Origin: Kitasatospora albolonga
Lineage (GTDB): Bacteria > Actinomycetota > Actinomycetes > Streptomycetales > Streptomycetaceae
NCBI GenBank assembly: GCA_002082585.1
Contig: CP020563.1
Coordinates: forward strand, 1,854,001 to 1,918,000
Direction of reading: 5' to 3'
DNA: 64,000 bases
The translations under genes were made by a program, and so were the position numbers. This document shows, piece by piece, positions 33,702 through 41,645 of this stretch. The number at the start of each line of letters is the position of its first letter. The stretch's first letter is position 1. The notes below the pieces were generated by a model that worked only from the letters and a program-made list of their open reading frames with translations, made no database searches and was not told the origin of the DNA.

Positions 33702-34331
33702 TCAAGGTCGCGGGGTCAGCCCGCCGAGGGCGTAGTCCACGATCGCGTCGGCGTACGCATGGGTGAGCGGGAGGGTCCTGAGCAGCCAGCGGTGGGTCAG
33801 TGGCGCGATGAGGAGCTCCAGGGCGATCCGCGGATCGGCGTCGGCGCGGACCTGTCCGGCCTCCTGTGCGGCCCGCAGCCGTGTGACATACAACGCGAGC
33901 GACGGGTCGAGCAGTTTTTCGATGAACTCGGCGCCCAGCTTCGCGTCGACGATGCCCTCGGCGGTCAGCGCCCGGGTAGGGGCCTCCAACAGCGGATCGT
34001 TCAGCTCGTCGACGGTGGCGCGGAGGACGAACTTGAGGTCGGCGGCCAGGTCCCCGGTGTCGGGGATGCCGTGCTCGGTGCCGCCCGCCCGGGGCCCCGC
34101 CTGCTCGGCCGCGCGGGCGGCCAGATCGAGGAACGCCTCCATCAGGACGGCCGCCTTGGAGGGCCACCAGCGGTAGATCGTCTGCTTGCCGACCCCGGCG
34201 CGGGCGGCGATGCCCTCGATCGTCGTACGCCGGTAGCCGCTCTCGCCGACGAGGGCGAGGGCCGCGTCGTAGATGGCCCGGCGGGAGCGGTCGCTGCGGC
34301 GGCTGGCGTCGGGGGCCTTGTGGGGTGCCAT
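33702..34331 (-). CDS. TetR-family regulator
   Basis: A 209-residue TetR protein with the helix-turn-helix at about residues 15-62 (TIEGIAARAGVGKQTIYRWW) and a C-terminal helical domain (LELLIAPLTHRWLLRTLPLTHAYADAIVD) like TetR_C_16-type regulators. The ATG lacks a ribosome site; TAGATT is 6 bases upstream, predicting a leaderless message. A 12-bp palindrome covers the -35 position, so self-repression is likely. The DDAH-type hydrolase gene is divergent across a 266-base gap and may be a co-target. The ligand is unknown. Confidence 0.92.
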   Translation of the reverse strand: MAPHKAPDASRRSDRSRRAIYDAALALVGESGYRRTTIEGIAARAGVGKQTIYRWWPSKAAVLMEAFLDLAARAAEQAGPRAGGTEHGIPDTGDLAADLKFVLRATVDELNDPLLEAPTRALTAEGIVDAKLGAEFIEKLLDPSLALYVTRLRAAQEAGQVRADADPRIALELLIAPLTHRWLLRTLPLTHAYADAIVDYALGGLTPRP

Positions 34332-34337
34332 GCGGCC

Positions 34338-34343
34338 AATCTA
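34338..34343 (-). promoter_or_regulatory. -10 box of leaderless tetR
   Basis: TAGATT (minus strand) lies 6 bases before the ATG at 34331. Confidence 0.5.
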
Positions 34344-34357
34344 GTACCCGTCCGAGC

Positions 34358-34369
34358 CGATACGTATCG
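34358..34369. promoter_or_regulatory. TetR operator candidate CGATACGTATCG
   Basis: A perfect 12-bp palindrome covers the -35 position of the tetR promoter at 34361-34366, as expected for self-regulation. Confidence 0.65.
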
Positions 34370-34597
34370 TCTTGCCCGCATCCGGCTGCCTGCGGTTGCG
34401 TATCCGGTGACCTGCGGCTGCGGTCCGCATCCGGTCGCCTGTCGAGCGACCGGCCGGTGACCACGGTCGGACGGTCGGATGAATCACCCGATCGGTCCAC
34501 TGCGGATCGGGCCCGCACAGCGCACCATGGGCTGACGCGCAGACCGTGCGTATCCCACCGTTCCGCGGCTCCGGCCGCCGATCGCGAGGAGCCCGAG

Positions 34598-35413
34598 TTG
34601 AACCGTGACGCCACCCCTCGTCGCTACCTGATGTGCGCGCCGACGCACTTCCGGGTCACCTACTCCATCAACCCGTGGATGGACCCGTCCAAGCCCGTCG
34701 ACCTGCCACTGGCCCAGACCCAGTGGGAGGACCTGCGCGACCGCTACCGCTCCCTCGGCCACACCGTCGAGCTGCTCACCCCCCGCCCGGACCTGCCGGA
34801 CATGGTCTTCGCGGCCAACGGCGCCACGGTGATCGGCGGGCGGGTCCTCGGCGCCCTCTTCGCCTACCGGGAGCGGTACGAGGAGGCCGAGGCCCACCGC
34901 GCCTGGTTCCGGGAGAACGGTTTCACCGAGATCCGGGAGCCGGACCACGTCAACGAGGGCGAGGGGGACTTCGCGGTCACCTCCTCCTATCTGCTGGCCG
35001 GGCGCGGCTTCCGCTCCAGCCCGCTCTCGCACGACGAGGCGCAGGAGTTCTTCGGGATGCCGGTCATCGGCCTCGAGCTGGTGGACCCGCGCTACTACCA
35101 CCTGGACACCGCGCTCTGTGTGCTGGACGCGGAGGCCGACGAGATCATGTACTACCCGGACGCGTTCTCCCCCGGCAGCCGGGCGGTCCTGCGCCGGCTC
35201 TTCCCGGACGCGCTGCTGGCCCGGGAGGCGGACGCGGCGGCGTTCGGGCTCAACTCGGTCAGCGACGGCCGCCACGTCCTGCTGCCCCAGGCGGCGACGG
35301 GCCTGCTCGACCCGCTGCGCGACCGGGGCTTCGAGCCGGTCCCGATGGACCTGGGCGAACTGCTCAAGGGCGGCGGCAGCGTGAAGTGCTGCACACAGGA
35401 GCTGCGGGCCTAG
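34598..35413 (+). CDS. ddaH: Dimethylarginine dimethylaminohydrolase-like protein
   Basis: A 271-residue guanidino-group-modifying enzyme. The likely reaction is hydrolysis of dimethylarginine to citrulline and dimethylamine. The catalytic triad is visible: Cys264 in GGGSVKCCTQEL (aligning with the GGGxxxC of agmatine deiminase), His168 in YYHLDTALCVL and the acidic segment NEGEGDF. MCAPTHFRVTYSINPWM is the usual start of this family. TTG at 34598 is chosen: AGGAG sits 8 bases upstream, and a longer frame overlaps the tetR promoter. Arginine deiminase or amidinotransferase-like activity cannot be ruled out. A hairpin follows. Confidence 0.86.
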   Translation: MNRDATPRRYLMCAPTHFRVTYSINPWMDPSKPVDLPLAQTQWEDLRDRYRSLGHTVELLTPRPDLPDMVFAANGATVIGGRVLGALFAYRERYEEAEAHRAWFRENGFTEIREPDHVNEGEGDFAVTSSYLLAGRGFRSSPLSHDEAQEFFGMPVIGLELVDPRYYHLDTALCVLDAEADEIMYYPDAFSPGSRAVLRRLFPDALLAREADAAAFGLNSVSDGRHVLLPQAATGLLDPLRDRGFEPVPMDLGELLKGGGSVKCCTQELRA

Positions 35414-35447
35414 GCGGCAGCGCCCCGGGGCGCCTCGCGGCCGCGCA

Positions 35448-35481
35448 CGGACGCCGTAATCCGGTGGGGAAACGGCGTCCG
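35448..35481. terminator. Hairpin after ddaH, possibly an attenuator
   Basis: CGGACGCCGT and ACGGCGTCCG are perfect 10-bp arms with a 14-base loop, 35 bases after the ddaH stop and 29 bases before a short ORF. Confidence 0.65.
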
Positions 35482-35509
35482 TTCGACGAGTATGCGAGGA
35501 AACACCGGC

Positions 35510-35587
35510 ATGTGTCCGGTGATGTCCTACGAGGGGGAGCCGATGATGTGCGCACCGCCGGGCTGTCGAGGCGCCGGTCATGGCTGA
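35510..35587 (+). CDS. Possible 25-aa Met/Cys-rich coupled peptide
   Basis: An ATG at 35510 with GAGGA nine bases upstream opens 25 codons: MCPVMSYEGEPMMCAPPGCR then GAGHG. The stop (TGA 35585-35587) overlaps the start of the following gene by 8 bases. It has three Cys and four Met residues in 25. It could be a leader peptide for translational coupling, a small metal-binding peptide or chance. No homologue is recognised. Confidence 0.4.
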   Translation: MCPVMSYEGEPMMCAPPGCRGAGHG

Positions 35588-36224
35588 TGGATTCATCCAG
35601 TGGTACCGGGAAGACGTGACCGACGCGGTCTTCGCCGAACAGGTACAGATTTTCTCGGAGTTCGGGATCAAGCTCATCCACCCGGTCAAGAACGCGGCCC
35701 TGGTGATCGACGTCGAAGGTGACGACGTGCCCATGAGCCAGGAGGAGTTGGGCGGCCTGATCGGGCGGCGCTTCGCCACACTCACGTTCAACTGGTGGCT
35801 GACGGCGGACATCAATGTGGTCGACACGTACGATGCCGTGCCGGTCGGCCGTGAGACGCAGACGCTGTGGCTGGACGGCCTCTGCCCCGACCAGGCCCAG
35901 CGCGTCGAGTCGGCCGTCATCGCCGCCGCGACGCGTCTGCCCGTGCCGACGCGGGCCGTCATCGTCGACCGGCGCGGAGTCTCCGACCCCGAGGACTGGG
36001 ATTCGATCGCGCTGTACGACGGAACGCACGTTCCGGCAGCCCCCGACAGAGTGCTCGCGCCGGAGCCGATCGCCGAGCTGATCCGGCGCGCCGCCCCGGG
36101 GCTGGCGAAGGAGGACACAGGAGGCGGCGGTCCGATCCTTCTCGGTCCGCGTCACGACCCGGCTCAGGGCCTCTCGTTTGGATCATGCCGGGCTCGCGGG
36201 CCCCGGCACCCTGATCCGGCCTGA
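35580..36224 (+). CDS. Conserved protein of unknown function
   Basis: A 214-residue soluble protein with a mixed alpha/beta pattern: FIQWYREDVTDAVFAEQVQIF, then a strand-rich middle (RFATLTFNWWLTADINVVD) and a Pro/Gly-rich tail. No motif or family is recognised. The ATG overlaps the end of the 25-codon ORF, with GAGGCG about 7-10 bases upstream, so translation may be coupled. The last 17 or so residues (LSFGSCRARGPRHPDPA) are encoded by a palindromic repeat element, which probably replaced the original 3' end. The gene converges on the Rsm22-like gene across that element. Confidence 0.72.
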   Translation: MADGFIQWYREDVTDAVFAEQVQIFSEFGIKLIHPVKNAALVIDVEGDDVPMSQEELGGLIGRRFATLTFNWWLTADINVVDTYDAVPVGRETQTLWLDGLCPDQAQRVESAVIAAATRLPVPTRAVIVDRRGVSDPEDWDSIALYDGTHVPAAPDRVLAPEPIAELIRRAAPGLAKEDTGGGGPILLGPRHDPAQGLSFGSCRARGPRHPDPA

Positions 36225-36243
36225 TCCAAACGAAAGACCCTAG
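36164..36243. repeat. Palindromic repeat element, copy 1 (about 80 bp)
   Basis: Ends are imperfect inverted repeats: TCAGGGCCTCTCGTTTGGATC at the left and GATCCAAACGAAAGACCCTAG at the right, differing at few positions. The centre holds further GC-rich dyads (GCCGGGCTCGCGGGCCCCGGC). It overlaps the 3' ends of the two convergent genes and supplies the TAG stop of the minus-strand one. A shorter copy is at 60804-60858. No coding capacity. Confidence 0.85.
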
Positions 36244-37235
36244 GCGCTGTCCTCCGGCGGCCAGGGATCGCCCCAGGCGATGTTCCTGGCCGCCCGGTAC
36301 AGCTCGCCGTGGCGTTTGGTGACCGTGGAGCGGTCCAGGCCCTCGTCCCGTGTGCACAGCTCCAGCAGGACCTGGCCCTTGCGGATCTGCGGCCTGCGGG
36401 TGACGCGGGCGGGCGCCGGGGTGGTGGGGAAGCGGGTGGCGACGACGTAACTGAACTTCTCGTCCTCGTGGCTGAGCGAGCCGCCCTTGACCTGCCGGTG
36501 CAGCGAGGATCGGCTGACCCGGGCCGAGAAGTGGCACCAGTCGGTGCCGGGGGCGATCGGGCAGGCGCCGCTGTGCGGGCAGGGGGCGGCGATGCTCAGC
36601 CCGGCGGCGATGAGCCGGTCCCGGGCCTCGATGATCCGCGCGTACCCGTCGGGCGTGCCCGGCTCCACGATCACCACGGCCTGCCCGGCCCCGGCCACCG
36701 CGTCGACCAGTTCGGTCCTGGCCTGGGCGGTCAGCTCCTTGAGTACGTAGCTGACGGTGACCAGGTCCGCCGGGGCCAGCTCCAGCGCCGCCCCGATCCG
36801 GGCCCGCTCCCACCGGGCCTCACGCAGCCCCGGCACCCCGGACGCCCCGGCCAGTTCCCGGCCCAGCGCGAGGGCGGGCTCGGCCCAGTCCAGGACGGTG
36901 GTCGCCGCCCCCTCCCAGGCCCCGGCCACCGCCCAGCTCGCCGCGCCCGTACCGCCGCCGACGTCGGTGTGGGTGGCGGGCGCCCAGTCCGGCGCGACCT
37001 CGACGAGGGCGTCGAGGGCGGACCGTACGGCCTCGAAGGTGGCGGGCATCCGGTAGGCGGCGTACGCGACGACGTCGGAGCGGTCCCGCAGGATCGGCGC
37101 GTCGGTCGGGGTCTCCCCGCGATAGCTGGCGATCAGCCGGTCGACGGCCTGCGCGGCCTGCTTGGGCGGCAGCCCGTCGAGCAGCCCGGCCAGGGCCGCG
37201 CGCAGGGACTGGGCGGTGGGGAGGGTGACGTTCAC
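36240..37235 (-). CDS. Rsm22-like methyltransferase, small-subunit rRNA type
   Basis: A 331-residue protein of the Rsm22 family, putative SAM-dependent enzymes acting on small-subunit rRNA or ribosome assembly. The SAM-binding motif is HTDVGGGTGAASWA, and a Cys cluster in CPHSGACPIAPGTDWCHFS probably binds iron-sulfur or zinc, as in mitochondrial relatives. The GTG at 37235 lacks a ribosome site; TACAAT 6 bases upstream predicts a leaderless message. The upstream 27-codon extension is rejected for that reason. Its stop codon lies in the palindromic repeat element. Confidence 0.85.
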   Translation of the reverse strand: MNVTLPTAQSLRAALAGLLDGLPPKQAAQAVDRLIASYRGETPTDAPILRDRSDVVAYAAYRMPATFEAVRSALDALVEVAPDWAPATHTDVGGGTGAASWAVAGAWEGAATTVLDWAEPALALGRELAGASGVPGLREARWERARIGAALELAPADLVTVSYVLKELTAQARTELVDAVAGAGQAVVIVEPGTPDGYARIIEARDRLIAAGLSIAAPCPHSGACPIAPGTDWCHFSARVSRSSLHRQVKGGSLSHEDEKFSYVVATRFPTTPAPARVTRRPQIRKGQVLLELCTRDEGLDRSTVTKRHGELYRAARNIAWGDPWPPEDSA

Positions 37236-37241
37236 CGCCGA

Positions 37242-37247
37242 ATTGTA
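37242..37247 (-). promoter_or_regulatory. -10 box of leaderless Rsm22-like gene
   Basis: TACAAT (minus strand) is 6 bases before the GTG at 37235; a close match to the -10 consensus. Confidence 0.6.
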
Positions 37248-37423
37248 GGCGGAGGGGGGCGGGCGGGCGCATTCCGTGGAGAGCCCGCCGCAGGCCCCGC
37301 AGAACCGGTGCGTCACCCCTGCGGAACGGGATGTCCGCGAACTCCTCGCCGCCGGAAGCCTGTTGCTACGCTGGCCCGCGCGGGATCGGGCACGGGACGG
37401 CCGGGTGGGCCCGCGGGAGAGCC

Positions 37424-38758
37424 ATGAGACAGAAGATCGTGCGGCTGGCCCTGGTCGGCGGGGTGGTCCTCCTCGCCCTGCTCCTCCTCCTGGCGGCCTG
37501 CGGCGGCGGCCCGGACAGCCCGGAGGGCAGGGATGCCACCGGGGGCGGGGCCTCCCCGGGGCCGGTGGAGCGGACGGTGCCGGGCGCCGGTGCGGTCACC
37601 CGGCTCACCGTCCCGCCGCAGTACTCGACCGCGCGGGGCTGGGAGATCATCGGCTCCTCCCCCGACATCGCCGTCTCCCACGCCACGGGCCTGCTCGCCT
37701 ATCTGGAGCGGTCCGCCGGGAACCGCTACCGGCTGCGCACCGTCGACACGGCCACCGGGAAGCCGGGCTGGCGGGGCCGGGCCTGGCGGCCGCCGGACCC
37801 GGCGCACTACCCGAAGCTCGCCACGGTCACCGCCGGGGCCCGGCAGTACTTCGTGACCTGGTCGTACGGGAAGGTCGGCGACGGGATGACGCCCGGCGCC
37901 ACCCTCGTATCGCTCGATCTGTACGACGTGACGAACGGCTCCCAGCAACGTGTCGAGGTGCCGTGGTCCGGGGCTCCGGGCGTCAGCACCAGCGGCCCGG
38001 AGATCGTCATCAGCGACGGGCAGGCCAACAGCGCGCTGATCGACCCGGTCACGGGCCTGGTCTCCGAGCTGGGCGCGGACGAGCTGAAGTACCCGAAGGG
38101 CTGCCCGGCCTGCAAGCAGCTCACCGAGGTGCACGGGCAGACCCCGGCGGGGCTGCTGGTCGGCGGGGCACGGGAGTTCTGGGTGCGCGGCGGCTGGTTC
38201 AGCCGGAACGTGGCGCCCAAGGGCGTCGACCGGGGCAGCGGTGTGGTGACGTCGGTGGCCCCGGGCCGGGTGCTGGCGAAGTGGGCCCTGGCGAGGAAGG
38301 CGGAGCGGGCGGCCACCCATGAGCTGTGGGCGGTGCACGACGCGGCGACCGGCAGGCCGCTGGTCTCGGTGGAGTGCCACCGGCCCGCCATAGAGCCGGG
38401 GCGCCACCCGCAGGCGGTGCTCTCCCCGTCGGGCGGCTATCTGATCGCCGGAAACCTGGCCTTCGACCTGGCGGCGCGGCGGGGCCACTGCTTCGAGGGG
38501 CCGGACGGCGTCGGCCATCTGGCCCTGGCCACGGTGACGGACGACGGCATCGCGTACGGGGCCGAGAACGCGCGCGACGCCTCGGAGGCGCTCTCCGGGG
38601 GCGGGCTGCCGGTCGCGGTGGACCTCGCGACCTGGACCACGGACCCGCTGTCACGGAACGCGCGGCTGCCGGGGACGGAGACGACCGGGGTCGGGGTGTT
38701 CCGCTGGACGGACCGGCAGGACCGTACGCGGCTGATCGGCTATCCGCGTACGGACTGA
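37424..38758 (+). CDS. Predicted lipoprotein, beta-propeller-like
   Basis: A 444-residue exported lipoprotein: RQKIVRLALVGGVVLLALLLLLAACGG gives a lipobox ending LAAC at about residue 26. The mature part shows repeated strand-rich blades of PQQ/WD-like type (TATGKPGWRGRAW, VTGLVSELGADELKYPKG, LIAGNLAFDLAARRGHC). Two Cys pairs (CPACK, CHRP... CFEG) may form disulfides. No catalytic motif is seen. ATG 37424 is chosen over a 31-codon upstream extension because GGGAG is correctly placed. Divergent from the Rsm22-like gene. The role is unknown; an extracytoplasmic binding function is likely. Confidence 0.8.
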   Translation: MRQKIVRLALVGGVVLLALLLLLAACGGGPDSPEGRDATGGGASPGPVERTVPGAGAVTRLTVPPQYSTARGWEIIGSSPDIAVSHATGLLAYLERSAGNRYRLRTVDTATGKPGWRGRAWRPPDPAHYPKLATVTAGARQYFVTWSYGKVGDGMTPGATLVSLDLYDVTNGSQQRVEVPWSGAPGVSTSGPEIVISDGQANSALIDPVTGLVSELGADELKYPKGCPACKQLTEVHGQTPAGLLVGGAREFWVRGGWFSRNVAPKGVDRGSGVVTSVAPGRVLAKWALARKAERAATHELWAVHDAATGRPLVSVECHRPAIEPGRHPQAVLSPSGGYLIAGNLAFDLAARRGHCFEGPDGVGHLALATVTDDGIAYGAENARDASEALSGGGLPVAVDLATWTTDPLSRNARLPGTETTGVGVFRWTDRQDRTRLIGYPRTD

Positions 38759-38797
38759 GCGGCGCGCACCTCCCCGGCGCCGCACTCCGGCTCTGGC

Positions 38798-39000
38798 GGG
38801 GGGGGCGACCGGCGTTCGGGCCCCGCCCCCGCGCCCCGGTCCTCGCGGGTGCGACCGGCCTCCGGCGCCCCGGCCCCGCAGGGACAACCGGCCTGCAACC
38901 CCCGCCCCCGGTCCTCGCGGAGACGACCGGCGTTCGGGGCCCGGCCCCGCGCCCCCGGTCCTCACGGAGACGACCGGCCCCCAGGCCCCGCCCCCGCGCC
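38798..39000. repeat. Degenerate CCGGTCCTCGCGG...GACCGG repeats
   Basis: Three fuller units near 38836, 38908 and 38958 contain CCGGTCCTC(G/A)CGG followed by GACCGGC, and a partial one lies at 38806. Each can fold as CCGGTC/GACCGG. The array fills the space between two convergent genes and may act as a multi-hairpin terminator. Confidence 0.55.
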
Positions 39001-39011
39001 CCGGCCCCCGC

Positions 39012-40532
39012 CTACAGCCCCCCGGCCTCGCGCCCCGCCCGCTGCCACGGGCGGCACAGGATCAGGAAGCAGCCGACCGCCGCCACCGCGCACACCAGTT
39101 GCACGACCGCCATCGGGACGGCCGTGTCCTCCCCCGCGATGCCGACCAGCGGCGAGGCGATCGCCCCGATCAGGAACGAGGACGTGCCGAGCAGCGCGGA
39201 GGCCGAGCCCGCCGCGTGCTTGGTGCGCATCAGCGCCTGGGCGTTGGTGTTGGGCATCGCGAGGCCCATCGCCGACATCAGCACGAACAGCCCGGCCGCG
39301 ACGGGTACGAGGCCGACCTCGCCGAACACGCCCAGCGTCATGAGCAGCAGGGCGAGCGCCGCGAGCACGATGACCGCGAGGCCGAAGGCCAGCACCTTGT
39401 CCAGGCTGAACCGGCCCACCAGCAGCTTGCCGTTGATCTGGCCGACGGCGATCAGCCCAATGGAGTTGAGGCCGAACAGCAGGCTGAAGGTCTGCGGCGA
39501 GGCCCCGTAGATCTCCTGCATGACGAACGGGGAGGCGGCGATGTACGCGAACAGGACGGCGAAGGCGAGGCCGCCCGCGATCATGTAGCCGGTGAAGACC
39601 CGGTCGGCCAGCAGCCCGCGCATGGTGCGCAGCGCCTCGCCGACCCCTCCGGTGTGGCGGTCGCCGGGCGGCAGGGTCTCGTGCAGCCACTTCCAGACGA
39701 CCAGGGTGAGCACGACCCCGACCCCGGTCAGGACGACGAAGATGCCGCGCCAGTCGGTGAAGCGCATCACCTGTCCGCCGATCAGCGGGGCGATGATCGG
39801 GGCGGCGCCGGAGATCAGCATCAGGGTGGAGAAGAACCGGGCCATCTCCACGCCGTCGTAGAGGTCGCGCACCACCGCCCGGGCGATCACGATGCCCGCC
39901 GCGCCCGCGAGGCCCTGGAGGAGGCGGAAGGCGATGAGGAGTTCGGCGGTGGGGGCGAGCGCGCAGATCGCGGTGGCGATGACGTAGACGACCATGCCCA
40001 GCAGCAGCGGCCTGCGGCGGCCCCAGCGGTCGCTCATCGGTCCGACGACGAGCTGCCCGAGCGCCATCCCGGCCAGGCAGGCGGTCAGCGTGAGCTGGAT
40101 CGTGGCGGCGGGGGCGCTGAGGGAGTCGGTGACGGCGGGGAGCGCCGGGAGGTACATGTCCATGGAGAGCGGCGGCAGGGCGGTGAGCCCGCCGAGGACC
40201 ATGGTGACCAGGAACCCGGTCCGCCGCGCCGCCTTGAGGGCGGGAGCCGCCTTGGCCGCGGGGGCTGCCTCGGCCGTGAGGGCTGCCTCGGGGGCTGCCT
40301 TGACCCCGGAGGCCGGGAGGCCGGAAGCGGCCCGGTGGCCGGGGGTTCCCGGGAGGCCGGGCGGGGCGGTGACCTGCGGGGTCGCCGGGTCGGCGGAGAG
40401 GGCGCCCGCGTCCCCGTGCGGGGTGGGCAGAGCGCCGTCGGCTTCGGCTCGGGCTCCGGGAGCGGCGCCAGGGCCCGTCCCGGAGGTGGGTATGTGTTCG
40501 CGCTGGGCCCGGCTGCCGCCACTGTCCGGCAT
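39012..40532 (-). CDS. Bcr/CflA-type MFS multidrug exporter
   Basis: A 506-residue, 12-helix drug:H+ antiporter of the Bcr/CflA (DHA1) branch, with the marker LSMDMYLPALPAV in helix 1 and GPMSDRWGRRRPLL in loop 2-3. An unusual N-terminal tail of about 105 residues, rich in Ala, Pro and Gly with repeated EAAPAAKAAPALKAA-like units, precedes helix 1. ATG at 40532 is preferred over one two codons upstream, as GGAG is 6 bases before it. Bcr exports bicyclomycin and sulfonamides, CflA florfenicol; the substrate here is unknown. The Gfo/Idh/MocA gene is divergent, 90 bases away. Confidence 0.9.
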   Translation of the reverse strand: MPDSGGSRAQREHIPTSGTGPGAAPGARAEADGALPTPHGDAGALSADPATPQVTAPPGLPGTPGHRAASGLPASGVKAAPEAALTAEAAPAAKAAPALKAARRTGFLVTMVLGGLTALPPLSMDMYLPALPAVTDSLSAPAATIQLTLTACLAGMALGQLVVGPMSDRWGRRRPLLLGMVVYVIATAICALAPTAELLIAFRLLQGLAGAAGIVIARAVVRDLYDGVEMARFFSTLMLISGAAPIIAPLIGGQVMRFTDWRGIFVVLTGVGVVLTLVVWKWLHETLPPGDRHTGGVGEALRTMRGLLADRVFTGYMIAGGLAFAVLFAYIAASPFVMQEIYGASPQTFSLLFGLNSIGLIAVGQINGKLLVGRFSLDKVLAFGLAVIVLAALALLLMTLGVFGEVGLVPVAAGLFVLMSAMGLAMPNTNAQALMRTKHAAGSASALLGTSSFLIGAIASPLVGIAGEDTAVPMAVVQLVCAVAAVGCFLILCRPWQRAGREAGGL

Positions 40533-40622
40533 TCTCATCTCCGCATCGTTGAATCCGCATCTATGCTCTCAGCTCGGCCGGAGTGGTCGATACCTTTTCG
40601 GGGTGGATGGGGTGGGGCGGGC

Positions 40623-41639
40623 ATGGGCGGGACCGACGGAACGGGCGGGACGGCGGTGCGCTGGGGCGTTCTGGCGACGGGCGGCATAGCGGCGACCTTC
40701 ACGGCGGACGTCCAGGCGCTGCCGGACGCCGAGGTGGTGGCGGTCGCCTCGCGTACGGAGACCTCGGCGCGGGCCTTCGCCGAGCGCCACGGGATCGCGC
40801 GGGCCCACGGGAGCTGGGCGGAGCTGGTCGCCGACGACACGGTGGACGTGGTGTACGTGGCCACCCCGCACTCGGCGCACCACGCGGCGGCCTCGCTCGC
40901 GCTGAAGGCCGGGAAGCATGTGCTGTGCGAGAAGGCGTTCACGCTCAACAGCCGGGAGGCGAAGGAGCTGGTGGCGCTCGCCCGGGACCGGGGCCTCTTC
41001 CTGATGGAGGCCATGTGGACCTACCTCAACCCGGTGGTCCGCCGGCTGACCGAGCTGGTGCGGGACGGGGCGATCGGCGAGATCCGTACCGTACAGGCGG
41101 ACTTCGGCTTCGCGGGCGACTTCGCCCCCGGCCACCGGCTGCGCGACCCGGACCTGGGCGGCGGGGCGCTGCTGGACCTCGGGGTCTACCCGGTCGCCTT
41201 CGCCCACCTGCTGCTGGGCGAGCCGGACCGGGTGCGGGCCGACGCGCTGCTCTCGCCCGAGGGTGTCGACCTGAACACGGGGATGCTGCTGGGCTGGGAG
41301 TCGGGCGCCACCGCGCTGCTCTCCTGCTCGATCGTCGGCCACCACCCGACGGCGGCCACCGTCATCGGCACGGAGGGCCGGATCGACCTCCCGCGCGACT
41401 TCTTCCACCCGGACCACTTCGTGCTGCACCGGCCGGGCAGGGAGCCGGAGACGGTCACCTCGGGGCCCGGGCCGCAGGGCCTGTCCGGAATGCAGTACGA
41501 GGCCGTCGAGGTGGCGCGGGCGATCCGGGCGGGCGAGAACGAGTCCCCGCTCGTCCCGCTGGAGGGCACGCTCGCGGTGATGCGGACGCTCGACGCGGTA
41601 CGGGACCGTATCGGCGTCCGCTACCCGGCGGACCGCTGA
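40623..41639 (+). CDS. Gfo/Idh/MocA-family oxidoreductase
   Basis: A 338-residue NAD(P)-dependent oxidoreductase. The Rossmann opening is RWGVLATGGIAATFTADV, followed by VVAVASRTETSARAFAERHG and the family motif GKHVLCEKAFTLN with the catalytic-site Lys. The C-terminal half is the usual alpha/beta domain, with GGGALLDLGVYPVAF. Such enzymes act on sugars, inositols or dihydrodiols; the VLCEKAF/LMEAMW pattern resembles trans-1,2-dihydrodiol dehydrogenase-like members. The ATG at 40623 is preceded by GGGGTGGGG. It converges on phoD with 6 bases between. Confidence 0.92.
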   Translation: MGGTDGTGGTAVRWGVLATGGIAATFTADVQALPDAEVVAVASRTETSARAFAERHGIARAHGSWAELVADDTVDVVYVATPHSAHHAAASLALKAGKHVLCEKAFTLNSREAKELVALARDRGLFLMEAMWTYLNPVVRRLTELVRDGAIGEIRTVQADFGFAGDFAPGHRLRDPDLGGGALLDLGVYPVAFAHLLLGEPDRVRADALLSPEGVDLNTGMLLGWESGATALLSCSIVGHHPTAATVIGTEGRIDLPRDFFHPDHFVLHRPGREPETVTSGPGPQGLSGMQYEAVEVARAIRAGENESPLVPLEGTLAVMRTLDAVRDRIGVRYPADR

Positions 41640-41645
41640 GCTCTC

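Noticed and set aside
39099..41639. An 846-codon plus-strand frame running antisense through the Bcr-like pump into the oxidoreductase
   Set aside because: Its first 500 codons are low-complexity Arg/Gly/Asp/Glu/His runs typical of the antisense of a GC-rich gene. Only the part from 40623 has a domain and a ribosome site.
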